Shown one piece after another: positions 11,868 through 24,037 of a stretch of 64,000 nucleotides of DNA (position 1 is its first letter; every line of letters begins with the position of its first letter). Under the pieces are notes generated by a model. That model saw only the letters and a program-made list of their open reading frames with translations. It was not told the DNA's origin and made no database searches. Position numbers and translations under genes: made by a program. This stretch comes from Lineus longissimus. Its lineage: Eukaryota > Nemertea > Pilidiophora > Heteronemertea > Lineidae. The stretch covers positions 5,425,501 to 5,489,500 of the forward strand of contig NC_088325.1 in NCBI RefSeq assembly GCF_910592395.1. Reading direction: 5' to 3'.

Positions 11868-13060
11868 AAGATTTACGTGTACATTGGTGCTTGTGCTCCT
11901 GTACTAGCTGTGTTCGTCAGAGATTAAGTAATTGAGTGTTTGTCATTTACGGTAAGTCTTTCCTTCGATCTTCACCGATAAGTGTTGTCTTCAGCCTGAG
12001 TTGCAGATTTTACTTCTAAACATAATGTTTTTAGAACTCTGGTGATTGTCTTTATCTTTCTAACAGTAGTCCAAAATGTTTTCTTTCCTTCTATATTTCG
12101 ACATATCTTTGTTTTCCTTTGCGAAACACTCCCTATGTCTGTCTATCATGGCCTTCATGTCTTTCTTTGTTGAAAAATGGTGATCGTCTTTAAAACTTTA
12201 TATTATCCCTTGAGACATGTACGAAAAAATTTTCGTATTAAGTGATATTCAGAATTATTCTAAAACCCTTCAAATAGTCCTCAAAAATGCATGAAGGAAG
12301 CACAGCTTTCCGGTTGCAACTCTTATCTCACAGATGGTATATGAATGAAAAAGAAAATGGCCACTCTGGAGAATTGATTCGCCATGCTTGCCGAGTATCA
12401 GGCAGGCTTCCAGCTTGTCGTGTTGGCCTGTCCTAGGAATGGAAAATGTTATTTACTATTGCGGCTGTCACGCTGTGACCCATAGCTGAACTTATGCCAA
12501 CTTATGTGCATTTTCATCAACACGCTGGTGCACGCTGAGTTTGCGGTAGGTTTGGTACAAGTTGTACACATCAAAGAGTATCTCACAATGCAAATGTTAA
12601 ATGGGAGTTTATTCTGCATTTAAAACGACCGAAAACAAAAGTGTTAATTAAAAGCTTGTTATTTCATGAAAATATCTCAAAAATTGAAAACGTTATGAGC
12701 GGTCAAAGTTAAAGATTATAAAGGCTCATTAAAAAGGAAACAGCTAGATAATAATATGATATGATGTCATAACATGTATTCCAATTTAATGAGATATTTT
12801 CAAAAAATTTCAAAAACAAACACTTCGGGTTTCATCTGAAACCAGATGACGAAACCCATCCTGGAAAAAATTCTCTGATACTCAACAAATGGGCATACGT
12901 GGTATGCATCTGGTTGCAACAATTAACTTTGATACAAGTAGAATTTGATCAAAGAACATTCAACAATTATTAATTATTGTAAGATACTCATTGAACATAT
13001 ACATGTACATGTACGCACATCTGAATATGTTTTTGATGTGTTCTGATGAGAAGTTCTAAA
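11868..13060. repeat. Dispersed repeat, copy 2 (pairs with 4265-5350)
   Basis: Direct-orientation partner of 4265-5350. Carries about 265 extra bases at 11943-12208, so either this copy holds an insertion or copy 1 a deletion. Confidence 0.75.
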
Positions 13061-14144
13061 TATATGTTTATATATCATTTTTAGCTCAGCTGACAGAGTC
13101 AGCGAAGCTGGTAATATTACTAAGGGAATGGTGTCTGTCCTACCTTCCATCCGTGTCACTTTGGGGCATTTTGTAACCGCAAGGCCTAGGCACTTCGTTG
13201 ACGCTGTTAAATTAGGCGTAACCCAAGATGAACTCAGAAACCAAAAATCAGCGCGATCCGACCTACATTAAGCGAATGAGGTCATCGGGAAGTTTAAACT
13301 TCATTCCGTTATACCTCGGTCCACAGAGGAAATATTGTTTTCACATCTGGTCGTATTTTTTTGATAAATTTACAATTTTACTTGTAACGGAACTAGTTTA
13401 GTTTTCACCGCCAGTTGGCGCTACAGGCACATTTAACTGAATTTTTGACGATTCAAAAGCCCGGGCTATGACGTGTAGTTGTGCAATTGTATTCTGCGCA
13501 TGGAATTGGCCAAGGAACCAGGCTATATTTCAGCAAACCCACTGTGACCAGTCTAAAGATGGAAGATTGATTTTGCAACACGGTAACCAATTTTCTGCTA
13601 AAACGAAGTCGAGTTGGCGATATTAGTCATAAGGTCTTTAGGGACTACTTTCAGAAATTAGTTCTTGAAAATTTGGCCACAATTCTGTGAAAACGATATT
13701 AGAAGTGCACGGTCTGTTCGTGATGCATTTTGAAGTGGAGAATTCCCACAGTATGTGCAGAGAATCGGCATGATTCTGTTTGCATTTTAGTTTTTAGTAC
13801 TACGATTCTTACATGAGTAAAAAGGAGACATTACAAGCAACACAATAATGTTACTCCCATAAAAATTGATTCAAAATTGACGGAGCTACGGCATTCTGTT
13901 CGGCAATTGGCAGCGCTGATAAAATGCATTGCATGCTAATGCATGCCAAATGGCACACTTTAAAAAGCGCTCATTGGACAACGTAGGGAATCACCAGAAA
14001 TGAAGTCATCGCTGGTCTAAATAAAATGAAATGGCCAGGGCCATTGTGCTCACCTCATGTGGAGGAAAGATGGATAAAGAGCATGTTATTGTGTCATGTA
14101 GTGTTAGGTTTGATGTAGGTCCAAGCAATTACAATTTCCCCAAA

Positions 14145-14995
14145 ATGGCCAATTTACAGTACATTCGACCTCTGTGACCTTGAAAAGTAGGTCAAATCAA
14201 AGAAGACCCGGGTGACACATTGAATGGTTGTTAGAATTAGATGTACCTATGATATAAAATTGGTGCCAATCGGGCAAGTCATTACTAGGAATAATGGCAT
14301 TTTGAAGAATTTAGGATTTGGCCCCCTTCCTGGAGGCCAAACGGCAAATCAGATCGCACCAAACTTCGGTACCTGAGATCACCTGACAAAGGGGTACATG
14401 TGTACTTAATTTGTGATCAAGAAACGTGCCATAATTACGGCCTGACGGCGAATTTACGCCATTTGACCTCTGTGACCTTGACAAGAAGGTCAAATTAAAA
14501 ACCTGTGTGACATATACTGTATGGTGGTTAGATGTACCCATGATATCAAATTGGTGGCAATCGGGCAAGAAGTTAAGGAATAATCACATTTTTAAGGTTT
14601 TTGGATTTTGCCCCCTGGTGGTCAAGTGGTGAATCATATTGGACCAAACTTCGGTCCCTGAGATCACCTGACTAAGGGGTAAATGTGTACCAAATTTGGT
14701 ATCAATAGTCATTGCAGTTTAGAAACGTGCCATCGTTACATCCTAATGGCCAATTTACACTATTTGACCTCTGTGACCTTGAAAAGGAGGTCAAATCAAA
14801 AACCCGGAGGATATATGATGCACCTTTGCTAGGAGTACCTACCATATTTTTTTCAAAATTTCCCAACTACTATTAAGGGAGATATTGCATATTTTCACTT
14901 TTAACGTTTGGCCCCCTTGTGGCCAAACCATGAAACGAATCGGACCGAAACTTGGTCTCCAAGGTGTCATTACATAAGGGTACATGTGTACCAAG
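14145..14995. repeat. ~300-bp tandem triplication with TGACCT motifs
   Basis: The block ATTTGACCTCTGTGACCTTG recurs at about 14166, 14460 and 14761, and CCAAACTTCGGT...CTGAGATCACCTGA-type blocks recur with the same ~300-bp spacing. Each unit holds TGACCT-3nt-TGACCT followed by an inverted AGGTCA. Confidence 0.75.
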
Positions 14996-15037
14996 TTTCA
15001 ACTCAACAGCTCTAACAGTTACGAAACGTGCCCTGCT

Positions 15038-15096
15038 AACGGACGACGGACGACGACGGACGACGACGACGACGACGACGGACGACGGACGCCACG
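15038..15096. repeat. (GACGACG)n microsatellite
   Basis: Run of GAC/GACG units inside the transposon-like unit. It produces poly-Asp or poly-Arg in chance ORFs on both strands. Confidence 0.9.
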
Positions 15097-16489
15097 GTAT
15101 GGGATAAGCTCACCTCTCCTGAGAGGTGAGCTAAAATTAGATTGGTTCCCGATCGACTCACTAGGGATACGCAGTAGAGCACAATGTCACGAAAAACGAC
15201 CCTTTGTAAATTCCAATCACCTGCAGGACAGGTCAATTTCTCTCAATAAAGTTAATTTTGTTGACTCCTTTAATCTCTACCTTATTTTAAAAAAAAAGGC
15301 AGTGGTGTTAGTCCCAAACTGGTCATTTCTATTTATTTTGACCTCTGTTATCAGGATACCTCTTGATTACAGACAGCATTTTGTATCCTTGGTTGTGCTG
15401 TACAACCCAGCCTGGACATACTACAGTTGTCCATGGAGAAGTCACATCCTCTCTGACACTTCTTATCTGTAAAGCTACCGATACAACATTCTGAACTAGG
15501 GATATCTTCCGTTGCCTCCTGTAACGTTCACACACCATGGCTGATTAGTTCAGTCATATTTCATCCAGCTGGCAGCTCTGCATTGAAATGTTAGTGGTAT
15601 AACGTGTTCTCTTGACCTTCAAACAGTAGTATAAAGCCGATATTTACTACTTTACACCCTCAGTCCCATGTAATTAGGCATCTTGTTCTAAAATGCGAAA
15701 AATGTCATTAAATCGGAATACACGCTATGAGACCACTAAAGTAAATCTCAGCAGCATCTCATTATCCGTTATGCCGGTTTGTCATGTAGGCTTAATCTGC
15801 ATTTTTGTTCGTGCCTCACTGTGTAACCCCATGGTTAATATGCTTCAAAATAGGCCTTTTGCCAGATGCGCCGGTGTAGAAGTTTAAAACGTCCTAGGAT
15901 AGAATGCCCGGGAAACCAAGGATTCTATTATGCGCTTCAATCTCTGAGCTATTGACAGTCAGGGTCTCCATAGAACCATATTGCAGAAGACAATAGGGCC
16001 GGACACTTTTTCCAGGGGGGGCATTTGTTACTGCTACACTTGTACAACCGAGAGTCGGCCAAACAAACCATCTTTACAATAGATCTTCACAGTGAAAGAC
16101 GCCAGAATCATCTGGCGTCATTGACCGTAAAAAACAATTGTGAATGTATAGTTTGTTTTGCCGTCCCTAGATGGTAACGGCGTAACTGAAAAAGAGCTCG
16201 TGGAATGAATGAGATGTCATGTTGACCGTGTAAACAGAGTTGCACATGCCATGGCATTTTAGTCAATTTAATGAGCGCAGGTTCTGGCTGTCATTATGAT
16301 ACACCAGTCACCCAGGGCAGGCTGCTTGATAACTTCATTTAGCACCGAAGATAAAAAAAGATCCTCCGGTACATCTAGAAAACTTTTTTTCCAGGGTGAT
16401 GACATTTTAAGAGAATTCTTGAAGATAACACAGTTGGTAATGACAATTAGTGTGGATTGTTACTTACGACGATTAATTGATTCTAAATG

Positions 16490-17390
16490 GCGGACATTCC
16501 CATCAGTTGTGACCGATGCAATTGCCGCTTCAAGGATCATCGACCTCGAGATCTGTCTCGTTGATATTCATGACTGGCTTACTGTTAACAAGCTCAAAGG
16601 AAATCCTTCTAAAACAGAGATCGAACTCTTTGGCTCACAGAGAGTAATCGATTCACTGAACGTTAAATCACTTGTAGTCGCTGGCGTCCAGGTCACTCCG
16701 TCCAGTGGCCCTGTGCGGAACCTCGGAGTGTATTTTGATCAAACTCTTTCTATGTCATCACACATAAACTACATCGTCAAATCTGCAACTTACCACTTGC
16801 GCAATATTGGTCGCGCTCGCAAGCTCCTTACAACTGCAGCAACGAAAGAGCTAGTGCACTCTTTGGTGATGTCTCGTTTAGACTACGGAAATAGTCTGTT
16901 AGCTGGGGTTAATGAGCAACTCCTGCACAAATTACAACTAGTGCAGAGCCGTGCAGCAAGAATAATTGCAAGGACTCAACTACGTGAGCACATAACACCC
17001 GTTTTGAGAACTCTCCACTGGCTTCCGATACCATATCGTATCGATTTCAAGGTTTTACTCATGGTGTTCAAAGCCAAAAACAACATGGCTCCATCATATA
17101 TCTCGGACATCCTGCCATCGTATGTCCCAGGGCGATCCCTGAGATCGGATAACCAAGAGTTGTTGGTGACTCCCAGGTATCGCCTTGATACATTTGGTGG
17201 CAGAAGCTTTACAGTTTATGCCAGCAAATTATGGAACTCGCTGGACACTAACACCCGCAACAGCTCCACCGTCAGCGAGTTCAAAAGAAGATTAAAAACC
17301 AAACTATTTGAACAGTGTTTTTGTTAAGCGCAGCTGAGCAATTTTTCTAATTGGATTTTGCGCTATATAAATGCTATTTGTATGTATTTG
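16490..17390 (+). pseudogene. LINE reverse transcriptase 3' fragment
   Basis: 5'-truncated non-LTR retrotransposon. From about 16510 the frame resembles the end of a CR1/L2-like RT: a WLTVNKLKGNPSKTE block (thumb entry), LDYGNSLLAG, LQSRAARII, LHWLPIPYRIDFK and a C-terminal KLWNSL segment, stopping at 17327. The catalytic palm with the YxDD box is absent. The 3' end GCGCTATATAAATGC followed by TTTGTATGTA repeats is typical of such elements. The first ~70 codons of the open frame (from 16296) do not look like RT. Confidence 0.88.
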
Positions 17391-17859
17391 TATGTAAAGC
17401 AAAAAGTTGGTCACTTAAGCTAACCGTCGAAAGTGGTCGGTAATTTAGGGTTGATCTGTAGATATTCAGCTTCACCACACAAACTATCACAGACCATCGG
17501 GGACCATAGTTAGTTAAATCTACCGTCGACTGATCAGACGTCAACAGGGGCGGGTTGTTCAAGCAGTGTTAAATTTATCCACCGATAAGACTTATAAGAA
17601 CAGTCTGAGAATACGGAAGATTCCGTCTTGCCCGAGATGTAGGCACTCTGTCGAAACCGCACCACAAAAATAAAGAAGATGCAATTTACCATTTTCAATA
17701 TTTACAAGCGTATATGTTCCAATCACTCTCAGCACCAATAACTACTCGCTAACCTTGCCTTTCAGGTATCTACATTCAATGAGCAACCATATTGGTAGTG
17801 TACACCATATCAGCAATCTTGAATTTTGTCAGCTGCCGTGTATTACTCTTGATATCACG

Positions 17860-18600
17860 ACAATATTTCATCTTCTCCGTGATACATATCATAGCAGTCT
17901 TTCTGCACTTCATGATTTCTAACTTCACTATCGTCGAGGATGGTAGGCAACTTGTCTGTAAATCTACGTCATCAATATCTTTGGCAGCAATCGTTGCCAT
18001 GTTCTAACGGTTGCAAGAGATGTCATCAACGCTTTTTTAGATGACTATAAAAACGCTCCTTCTTACATTTTTTTCTGATGTCTCTTGGTCATGAAGCGTA
18101 TATCTTCTTATTATTCTGAAAGCTAGAGCACTTTTGATCAATGTAGTGTGGTGTATTCATGTTATCAAATGGGAGTTATGGTGACTCTCCAGTGTGTCAT
18201 GTATATATTGTATTAATAGACGTATGTGTGTTTTGGTGTATTTGGATTCAGCATATTTCCCATTGTAATATATTGTATGTTCAGTTGTCAGATTGTGATT
18301 GAGATAATGTTAATTTATACAGTCATGTAGTCATGGAAGTAGTGCGCTGAAGATAGATGGGGGTCAGATGGGGTTTTATTTTTTGGAAATAACAAATAAG
18401 GGTGTGTGTCGATCAGCAGCAGAATTTTAGGCAGATATGACCTCTAGGCCCTGTTTTGCTTTATACACATGGCCAAGTAGTTGGGCATGAGTGGGCGTTT
18501 TTGATTAGGACCTCCCGAGTATTGGTAAGTTTTGGAACTAGTATTATGTCAGGGTATGTTGCTTTTCGGATAAATATAAAGTTTATTTTGACCACTCCGT
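17860..18600. repeat. Diverged direct duplication, copy 1
   Basis: Blocks such as GTGATACATATCATAGC, GATTTCTAACTTCACT, TATTTCCCATTGTAATAT and GCTTTTC...AAATATAAAGT recur in the same order at 19150-19700. Confidence 0.65.
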
Positions 18601-18936
18601 AGAATATCATAATATAACCATGTTTGATCAACCTCGTTGAAAGGTTATTGGTATATATCTATTTCTTTGTTTATTGTTAATTGTATTATACATTGGAATT
18701 TAAAGGCACAGACGGCTTCAAACAATTATTTCTGTTTTAATTTTGGTAAACTTGATATGTATCTAGACATTCCATTATTCAGGAGCCTGCCAATGGACCG
18801 ATGTAACTCTGACAAATGTAATGAAAATAATAATATTTTTAGTGCCACTATCAAAAAGTGACCAATAACATAATACAAAACTCTTTTGGTATACTATAGT
18901 CCACTACATGTAGCAGCCAAAGAGGAAATCTTTCAT

Positions 18937-19180
18937 CTTTCTCATGTGATACATATCATGGTTTCTTCTGTGATAAATATCATGGTTTCTTCTGTGATAC
19001 ATATCATGGTTTCTTCTGTGATAATTATCATGGTTTCTTCTGTGATACATATCATGGTTTCTTCTGTGATAAATATCATGGTTTCCTCTGTGATAAATAT
19101 CATGGTTTCTTCTGTGATACATATCATGGTTTCTTCTGTGATAAATATCATGGTTTCTTCTGTGATACATATCATAGCGT
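18937..19180. repeat. 24-bp tandem repeat, about 10 units
   Basis: Units of GTGATA(C/A)ATATCATGGTTTCTTCT with a TACATA/TAAATA alternation. The array sits at the 5' edge of the second copy of the 17860-18600 duplication, so it probably grew from its GTGATACATATCAT block. Open on several frames by chance. Confidence 0.92.
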
Positions 19181-19700
19181 TTATTTGCTGCACTTAGTGA
19201 TTTCTAACTTCACTCTCATCGGGTATGGTAGTCAACTTGTTTGAAAGCGATACAAGACCACGTTTGATCAAAGAAGTTGGTGTAGTTATTTTAATAAATG
19301 GAAGCAGAGCCTTTCAAAAGACTCTGGTGGGGGTTATCACTGTGATTTGCATCTTTTCCCCATATATTGTATTCATACACGTACTATGTACATGTATACA
19401 TGTATGTAAAATATATAATTTTGTATTATTCATTTTGTATATTTCCCATTGTAATATGCCAGTAGCTGAATTATAGGAAGGTGTTCTAGGCCTTATATGA
19501 CCCTATTTTCATAAACGAAGGTCGTTGGGGAGGAGTTTGTGTTTTTGATTACCCCCCCCCCCCCCCCGGGAGTTTGGTGAGTTTTGGACATATTAGTGCC
19601 ATATGACAAGTTATTACGTCGCTTTTCAGGGAAATATAAAGTCAACCCTTGACAACTATGTAGTAATGTATTACCCAGCACTTGATGATGCATGTACTTC
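19150..19700. repeat. Diverged direct duplication, copy 2
   Basis: Partner of 17860-18600; includes a run of about 19 C at 19550-19568. Confidence 0.65.
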
Positions 19701-21440
19701 CCCATTATAATTTCATTATAGTTTCATATTGTTTCAACAACTATGTTAAAACAAATGTTGCGTGAAACGACATTTTGGTTTGCTGACCAGACATTTCTGT
19801 ATGTTTCTGAACTGATGTCATCTGTCATAATCATCTAATGTGTGTAAATATGCAATCCATTTTGCTCCTTAGCGTGAATTTTGATGCATTTTCAATTGAA
19901 CTTGTATTTATATTGTGAGATATTTTATTGGCGAGACTAGTACAGTTCTGCAATTGATTGATTAAAATCACTGAAAAATTATACTCATTTGCCAGTAAAA
20001 ACTTATCAGGTGGAAATGCGAGAGAACAAACGCCTTTGCTGGTCTTGAGTTTGTAATTAGGCATGCAACACTTGCTGTTGAAATTCCGCTCACTTCGTAA
20101 CCAGCATTAAAAAAAGGCTCTGTTTTCGCTCTTTTCGACATAGTCGTACATGTCTAATCAGTGCCCTTAAATAAAGTAAACTGTAATGTTGTGACCTTAA
20201 GTGTTGATGTGGAAATGCACAGAGGGGGTTAGATTTTGCGGGCAAATGTAATACTAAAAATTCGTATCAACCGAGGAGTGATTCAACACAAAATTTTGCT
20301 AACACGTCCTATATCGACAAACTCATTTGTAGAATTATGTGTCATGCTGTAATAATATTTCTTAGCCAGTTCTATGCATTTTGATATTTGTAAATTATAC
20401 TCTAAAAGTGCCTGATCTCAAGATGAACGCTTTAAAACGAAATTACCAATTCTTCGCCACAGGTGCAAGGTTATCAGATTGTAAGACAACGAAGTTAATT
20501 ATTAAAGCGAGCGAAAGTTTGATGAGAGTCATGGATGGGGTGGATCTATCTTGGAGATAAAAGTGGTATAGTTGAATTTTCGGGAGATTAGTTAGGTCTT
20601 TTTCGGGCTTATGATTAGATATTTTGGCATGACATGGTTTTTAGTACCTATATAGTTGCATGACATTTGGAATATATCAGTATCATTTTTGATTTACATA
20701 AACTCTACCGCTAGCCCCTTTGTTGTAATGCGGCGATTGCATCATCTCATACTTGACCAACCTTCTTACCAGGATATTTATATTGGAATAAATTAGTCTG
20801 TGGAATGGGCTGGAGCAATGAGGATGCCAAGTCGTGCTAGCATGACTTGCCATGGGAGGTAGCCCGAACCTCAAATAAAGTCACCTAGAGACTAAGCATG
20901 AGATGTATCTTATTCCTCCCCTTGCAAATCCCTCTTTTCTACCTGTAGCCTTTTTACGCTTTGTTCGCGAGTGCGCTTCGCGAAAGGTTGTTTATGCAGT
21001 AATTATGAAAGGGTCAACTTAACAACATTGTCTGGTGTTTCGGGCGGAGTTATGATGCTGTAGATATGCGTGATGTAAATAATTACTGTTAACAACTTGG
21101 TTCTACATCATTGTTTGAGCTCAGTGTTTAGTAATAAACTTATTGATATATGATATTTTAGTTGTCTGTTTCTGATACTGTTAGTTGGACAGGATTGGTT
21201 GCAAATCAATATCAGCGATGTTTAGGGCTGTGACATTATTACTCTTAATAAACTAGCTGGTGATGTTGATATTTGGAACCGCCCCATTTATGGTTGTGAC
21301 ATAGTCTCTGTCTGTTTTATTGATATCGCTTTACCGCACAGACTTACTAGCTCTCGGTTACACAAATTTTAAGATTGAAATTAATTGAGTTTAAGATGTT
21401 TAAGGAATTGAAGCATACATGGAGTTTGCTTATTATGCAC
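19701..21440. other. Host DNA, nothing identified
   Basis: AT-rich with no recognisable gene, RNA or repeat. Confidence 0.5.
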
Positions 21441-21444
21441 AGTC

Positions 21445-21949
21445 TCTTGTTTGCACAGTTGGCCTGCTGGTTGTCAATTGGATTTGACCGGCTCCAAGGC
21501 TGTCTCTTCAGTTGACTGGATGGTTGTGAATCTCTCTGATGGGTTGACCGGCTCCAAGGCTGTCTCTTCAGTTGACTGGATGGTTGTGAATCTCTCTGAT
21601 GGGTTGGCCGGCTGTAAGATTGTCTATTCAGTTGACTAGATAGTTGTAAATCTCTCTGATAAGTTGGCCGGCTGTAAGGTTGTCTCTTGAGTTGACTAGA
21701 TGGTTGTGAATCTCTCTGATTGGTTGGTCGGCTATAAGGCTGTCTCTTGAGCTGAATGGATGGTGGTGAAACTGTCAGATGAGTTGACCGGCTGAAAAGC
21801 TGTCTCTTGATGAGTTGACTGGCTGGGTGTGAATCTAACTGATCAGTAGACTGGCTGTAAGGCTCTCTCTTGAGCTGACTGGATGGTAGTGACTATATCA
21901 GATGAGTCGGCTGGTAAGGCCAGTCTCTTAAGTTGACTGGCTGGTTGTG
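21445..21949. repeat. ~60-bp minisatellite, left part
   Basis: About eight units of GTTGACCGGCTCCAAGGCTG...GGATGGTTGTGAATCTCTCTGATGG, near-identical at first and more diverged to the right. The array continues at 41074 after Polinton B, so the element split it. Confidence 0.9.
21944..21949. repeat. Target-site duplication GTTGTG, left
   Basis: GTTGTG directly precedes the first base (AGAATA) of Polinton B and is repeated at 41068-41073. Six bases is the length usual for Polintons. Confidence 0.92.
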
Positions 21950-22079
21950 AGAATATATGTATTGTGGTGGTAGGAATATAGGTATTTTGAAGCTATTTTG
22001 ACCAAAGCCCTTACAGGCCTTTTTGTCTCAAATTAGCTAAGAAACCCCTAAGAACCAGACACCACAATACATATATTCT
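21950..22079. repeat. Polinton terminal palindrome (B left)
   Basis: 130-bp imperfect palindrome beginning AGAATATATGTATTGTGGTG and ending CACCACAATACATATATTCT. It is both an inverted repeat of 40937-41067 and self-complementary. Confidence 0.92.
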
Positions 22080-22360
22080 TCAATGAAATTACTGTAGAAA
22101 TCATCATGTCAGCTTTAACAAAATATCGATCGTATTACGGGGAAAACACTACCTCGTAAACCAGCCAATACGAGGAAAATCCAATTAAGTCATTTCGCAG
22201 TAAGTGACTCAGTATCATACTCTACTTTCTAGTTGTGACTCTCTTAGAAGAGAATCCAATCAATCTGACCTAGATATTCTCTTAGAAGAGATCCAATGAC
22301 CTAGTTATTCTCTTCTAAGAGAATCTTATTGATTACTACGTTTGCGAAATGAGTGCCACA
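22080..22360. other. B-specific sub-terminal DNA with inverted repeats
   Basis: Between the palindrome and the capsid gene, B differs completely from A and C until GCCACATAATTTTACTAGTAAATAAATAG. It contains CTCTTAGAAGAG-type blocks at about 22240-22325, the first and last of which are inverted relative to each other. It holds no ORF of note and may carry the promoter of the capsid gene. Confidence 0.6.
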
Positions 22361-22386
22361 TAATTTTACTAGTAAATAAATAGAAA

Positions 22387-23642
22387 ATGGCAACAGGATA
22401 TTTATTAAATACCGAAAGGGCACATAAGATTCCACTTGGTTTGAAAGCTGAGAGGCAGCATCATATCATTACTCATAACCCCTCATCTGCTAACCCCAAA
22501 GAAACACTGTATGTTAGAATACCGGCATTGCGAGAGAATACATTCTTTGTACCTAAATCTCTTTATCTGTCTGCTGATGTAACCATTTCTGGTGATTCTA
22601 AAAATAGTGTTGTAAATAATCTTGGTAGAAACCTGATTTCAAAGATGGTGGTTAAGTGGGGAACAGAGCAGATATTTGACCTTGACGAATACAGTCATTA
22701 TTCTACATTTAAAGATCTGTGGCTAACTGGAGAAGAAAGAAATGATAGAGTTTTTCAGGGTATTCAGTCAAAAAATCTTAGAGAATTAAGATCAGGAGTC
22801 GCTGAAGCTGATGTCACTGGAGAAACAGCTAATGAAAAGACTTTAAAGAAAGTGTTTGACAAGAAGTACAAAATACCATTAGATTTTGAATTATTCCATC
22901 ATCATGCTCCATTTTACAAGTTTCCAATTCAAGAAGATGTTATCATTGAAATAACTTTAGCACCAAAGGAGGAAATCATAGTCACCACAACCACAGCTAG
23001 CATGGGCTACAAACTTGAAAATATTTGTTTTGAATACGACACGGTTACTAATAAGATGATTGCTAGTCAATTGAGTAACAAGTACAATTCTGGATTCTCA
23101 ATATTTTATGATTGGGTAGACCATTTTAAGACAGTCAATGTTACTGCTAATGAAACACTAATTAATGAGAACATCAACTTTCCAAGAATGTCTATTAAAG
23201 GATTATTATTACTATTTGTGTCTGACTATGTAGATGGAGCTAGAGATCAGAGAAGTTTGAAAACCCTAACATAAGTAAAGTGCAGATCACAATTGAGGGT
23301 GTTGCCAATCAGGTGTTCCCAGAAGGAATGAGAATGATGGATCAATGGGAGGAGATCAAGAAACATTTTATGTCTGAAGATTTGAAGAAAACTCATGACT
23401 GTAACATGAACATGGAGAAATACTATGGTGATTCTAATCACTATGGTTTATGGTTGGATCTGAGAACTTCTGAAGATAATCGTCTACACGGATCAGGAAA
23501 GAAGCTCCAGAACACAAAAGATGGTATTCAATTATCTATTACAAAGAGATCTGGAAAGGGACCATACAAAATGCACATATTCGTGGTTTCTGACGCCCAG
23601 GTTAACATTCAGAATTCTCAGATTGCTTCACACCAACACTAA
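22387..23642 (+). pseudogene. MCP: Major capsid protein, frameshifted (B)
   Basis: Same double jelly-roll capsid gene as in A and C. The first 287 codons read normally; near 23247 one T of GAGATTCAGAG is missing compared with A and C, moving the frame, and the rest of the protein is in the next frame to 23642. Total length is one base short of the intact 1257-bp gene in C. The start follows TAAATAGAAA. Either a real break or a one-base assembly error. Confidence 0.9.
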
Positions 23643-23743
23643 GGTGTTGCAAGAACAAAGTTCGCTCCAACACTGAAACAAAGTTCGCTCCAGCACTGAA
23701 TACTAGATAAATGAGTTTTACTAGTGATTTTCTAAGTAATTAA

Positions 23744-23980
23744 ATGGATACACCAGGAAAGAAAGATATCATAAATACACTGTATCAAAGTTTACTGTTG
23801 GCATCAACAACAATTGGTTACTCTATGTTACTGAAAAGGTTCTTGAGAATCAATATTGGTCCCCCAAGTTAGGCCAACCTAGAGGAAATTCTTAAACTGG
23901 GTGGAACTGTAGCTATTAGTAATGGAATATTAGAGTACCTTTACGATCAAGGAATCCTACCCAGAAATATTATGAAGTAA
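23744..23980 (+). pseudogene. 78-aa small membrane protein, nonsense codon (B)
   Basis: Homologue of the A and C genes. Codon 43 is TAG (23870-23872) where the others have CAG, so only about half of the product would be made. The frame is otherwise kept to the stop at 23978. Confidence 0.85.
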
Positions 23981-24037
23981 GAATAATTTACTTATTTGAT
24001 AAAAGGTAAATTTGAAAACGAAAATTTGCTTAAGTAA

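Larger units (their letters stand above)
13078..15138. mobile_element. DNA-transposon-like unit with TTTTAGCTCA inverted ends
   Basis: Begins TTTTTAGCTCAGCTGAC and ends GAGGTGAGCTAAAAT, giving short inverted ends around TTTTAGCTCA(C/G)CT. The interior holds three tandem ~300-bp units (about 14100-15000) with TTTGGCCCCC and TGACCTCTGTGACCTTGA blocks and then a GAC-rich microsatellite. No transposase ORF, so it would be non-autonomous. Exact boundaries and class are uncertain. Confidence 0.55.

Noticed and set aside
14984-15472. 162-codon frame with a poly-Asp run
   Set aside because: The run is the GAC microsatellite and the rest has no domain; it spans the end of a repeat unit.
18886-19197. 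Open frames on both strands at the 24-bp array
   Set aside because: 24 is a multiple of three, so a stop-free unit gives long frames on several strands by chance.
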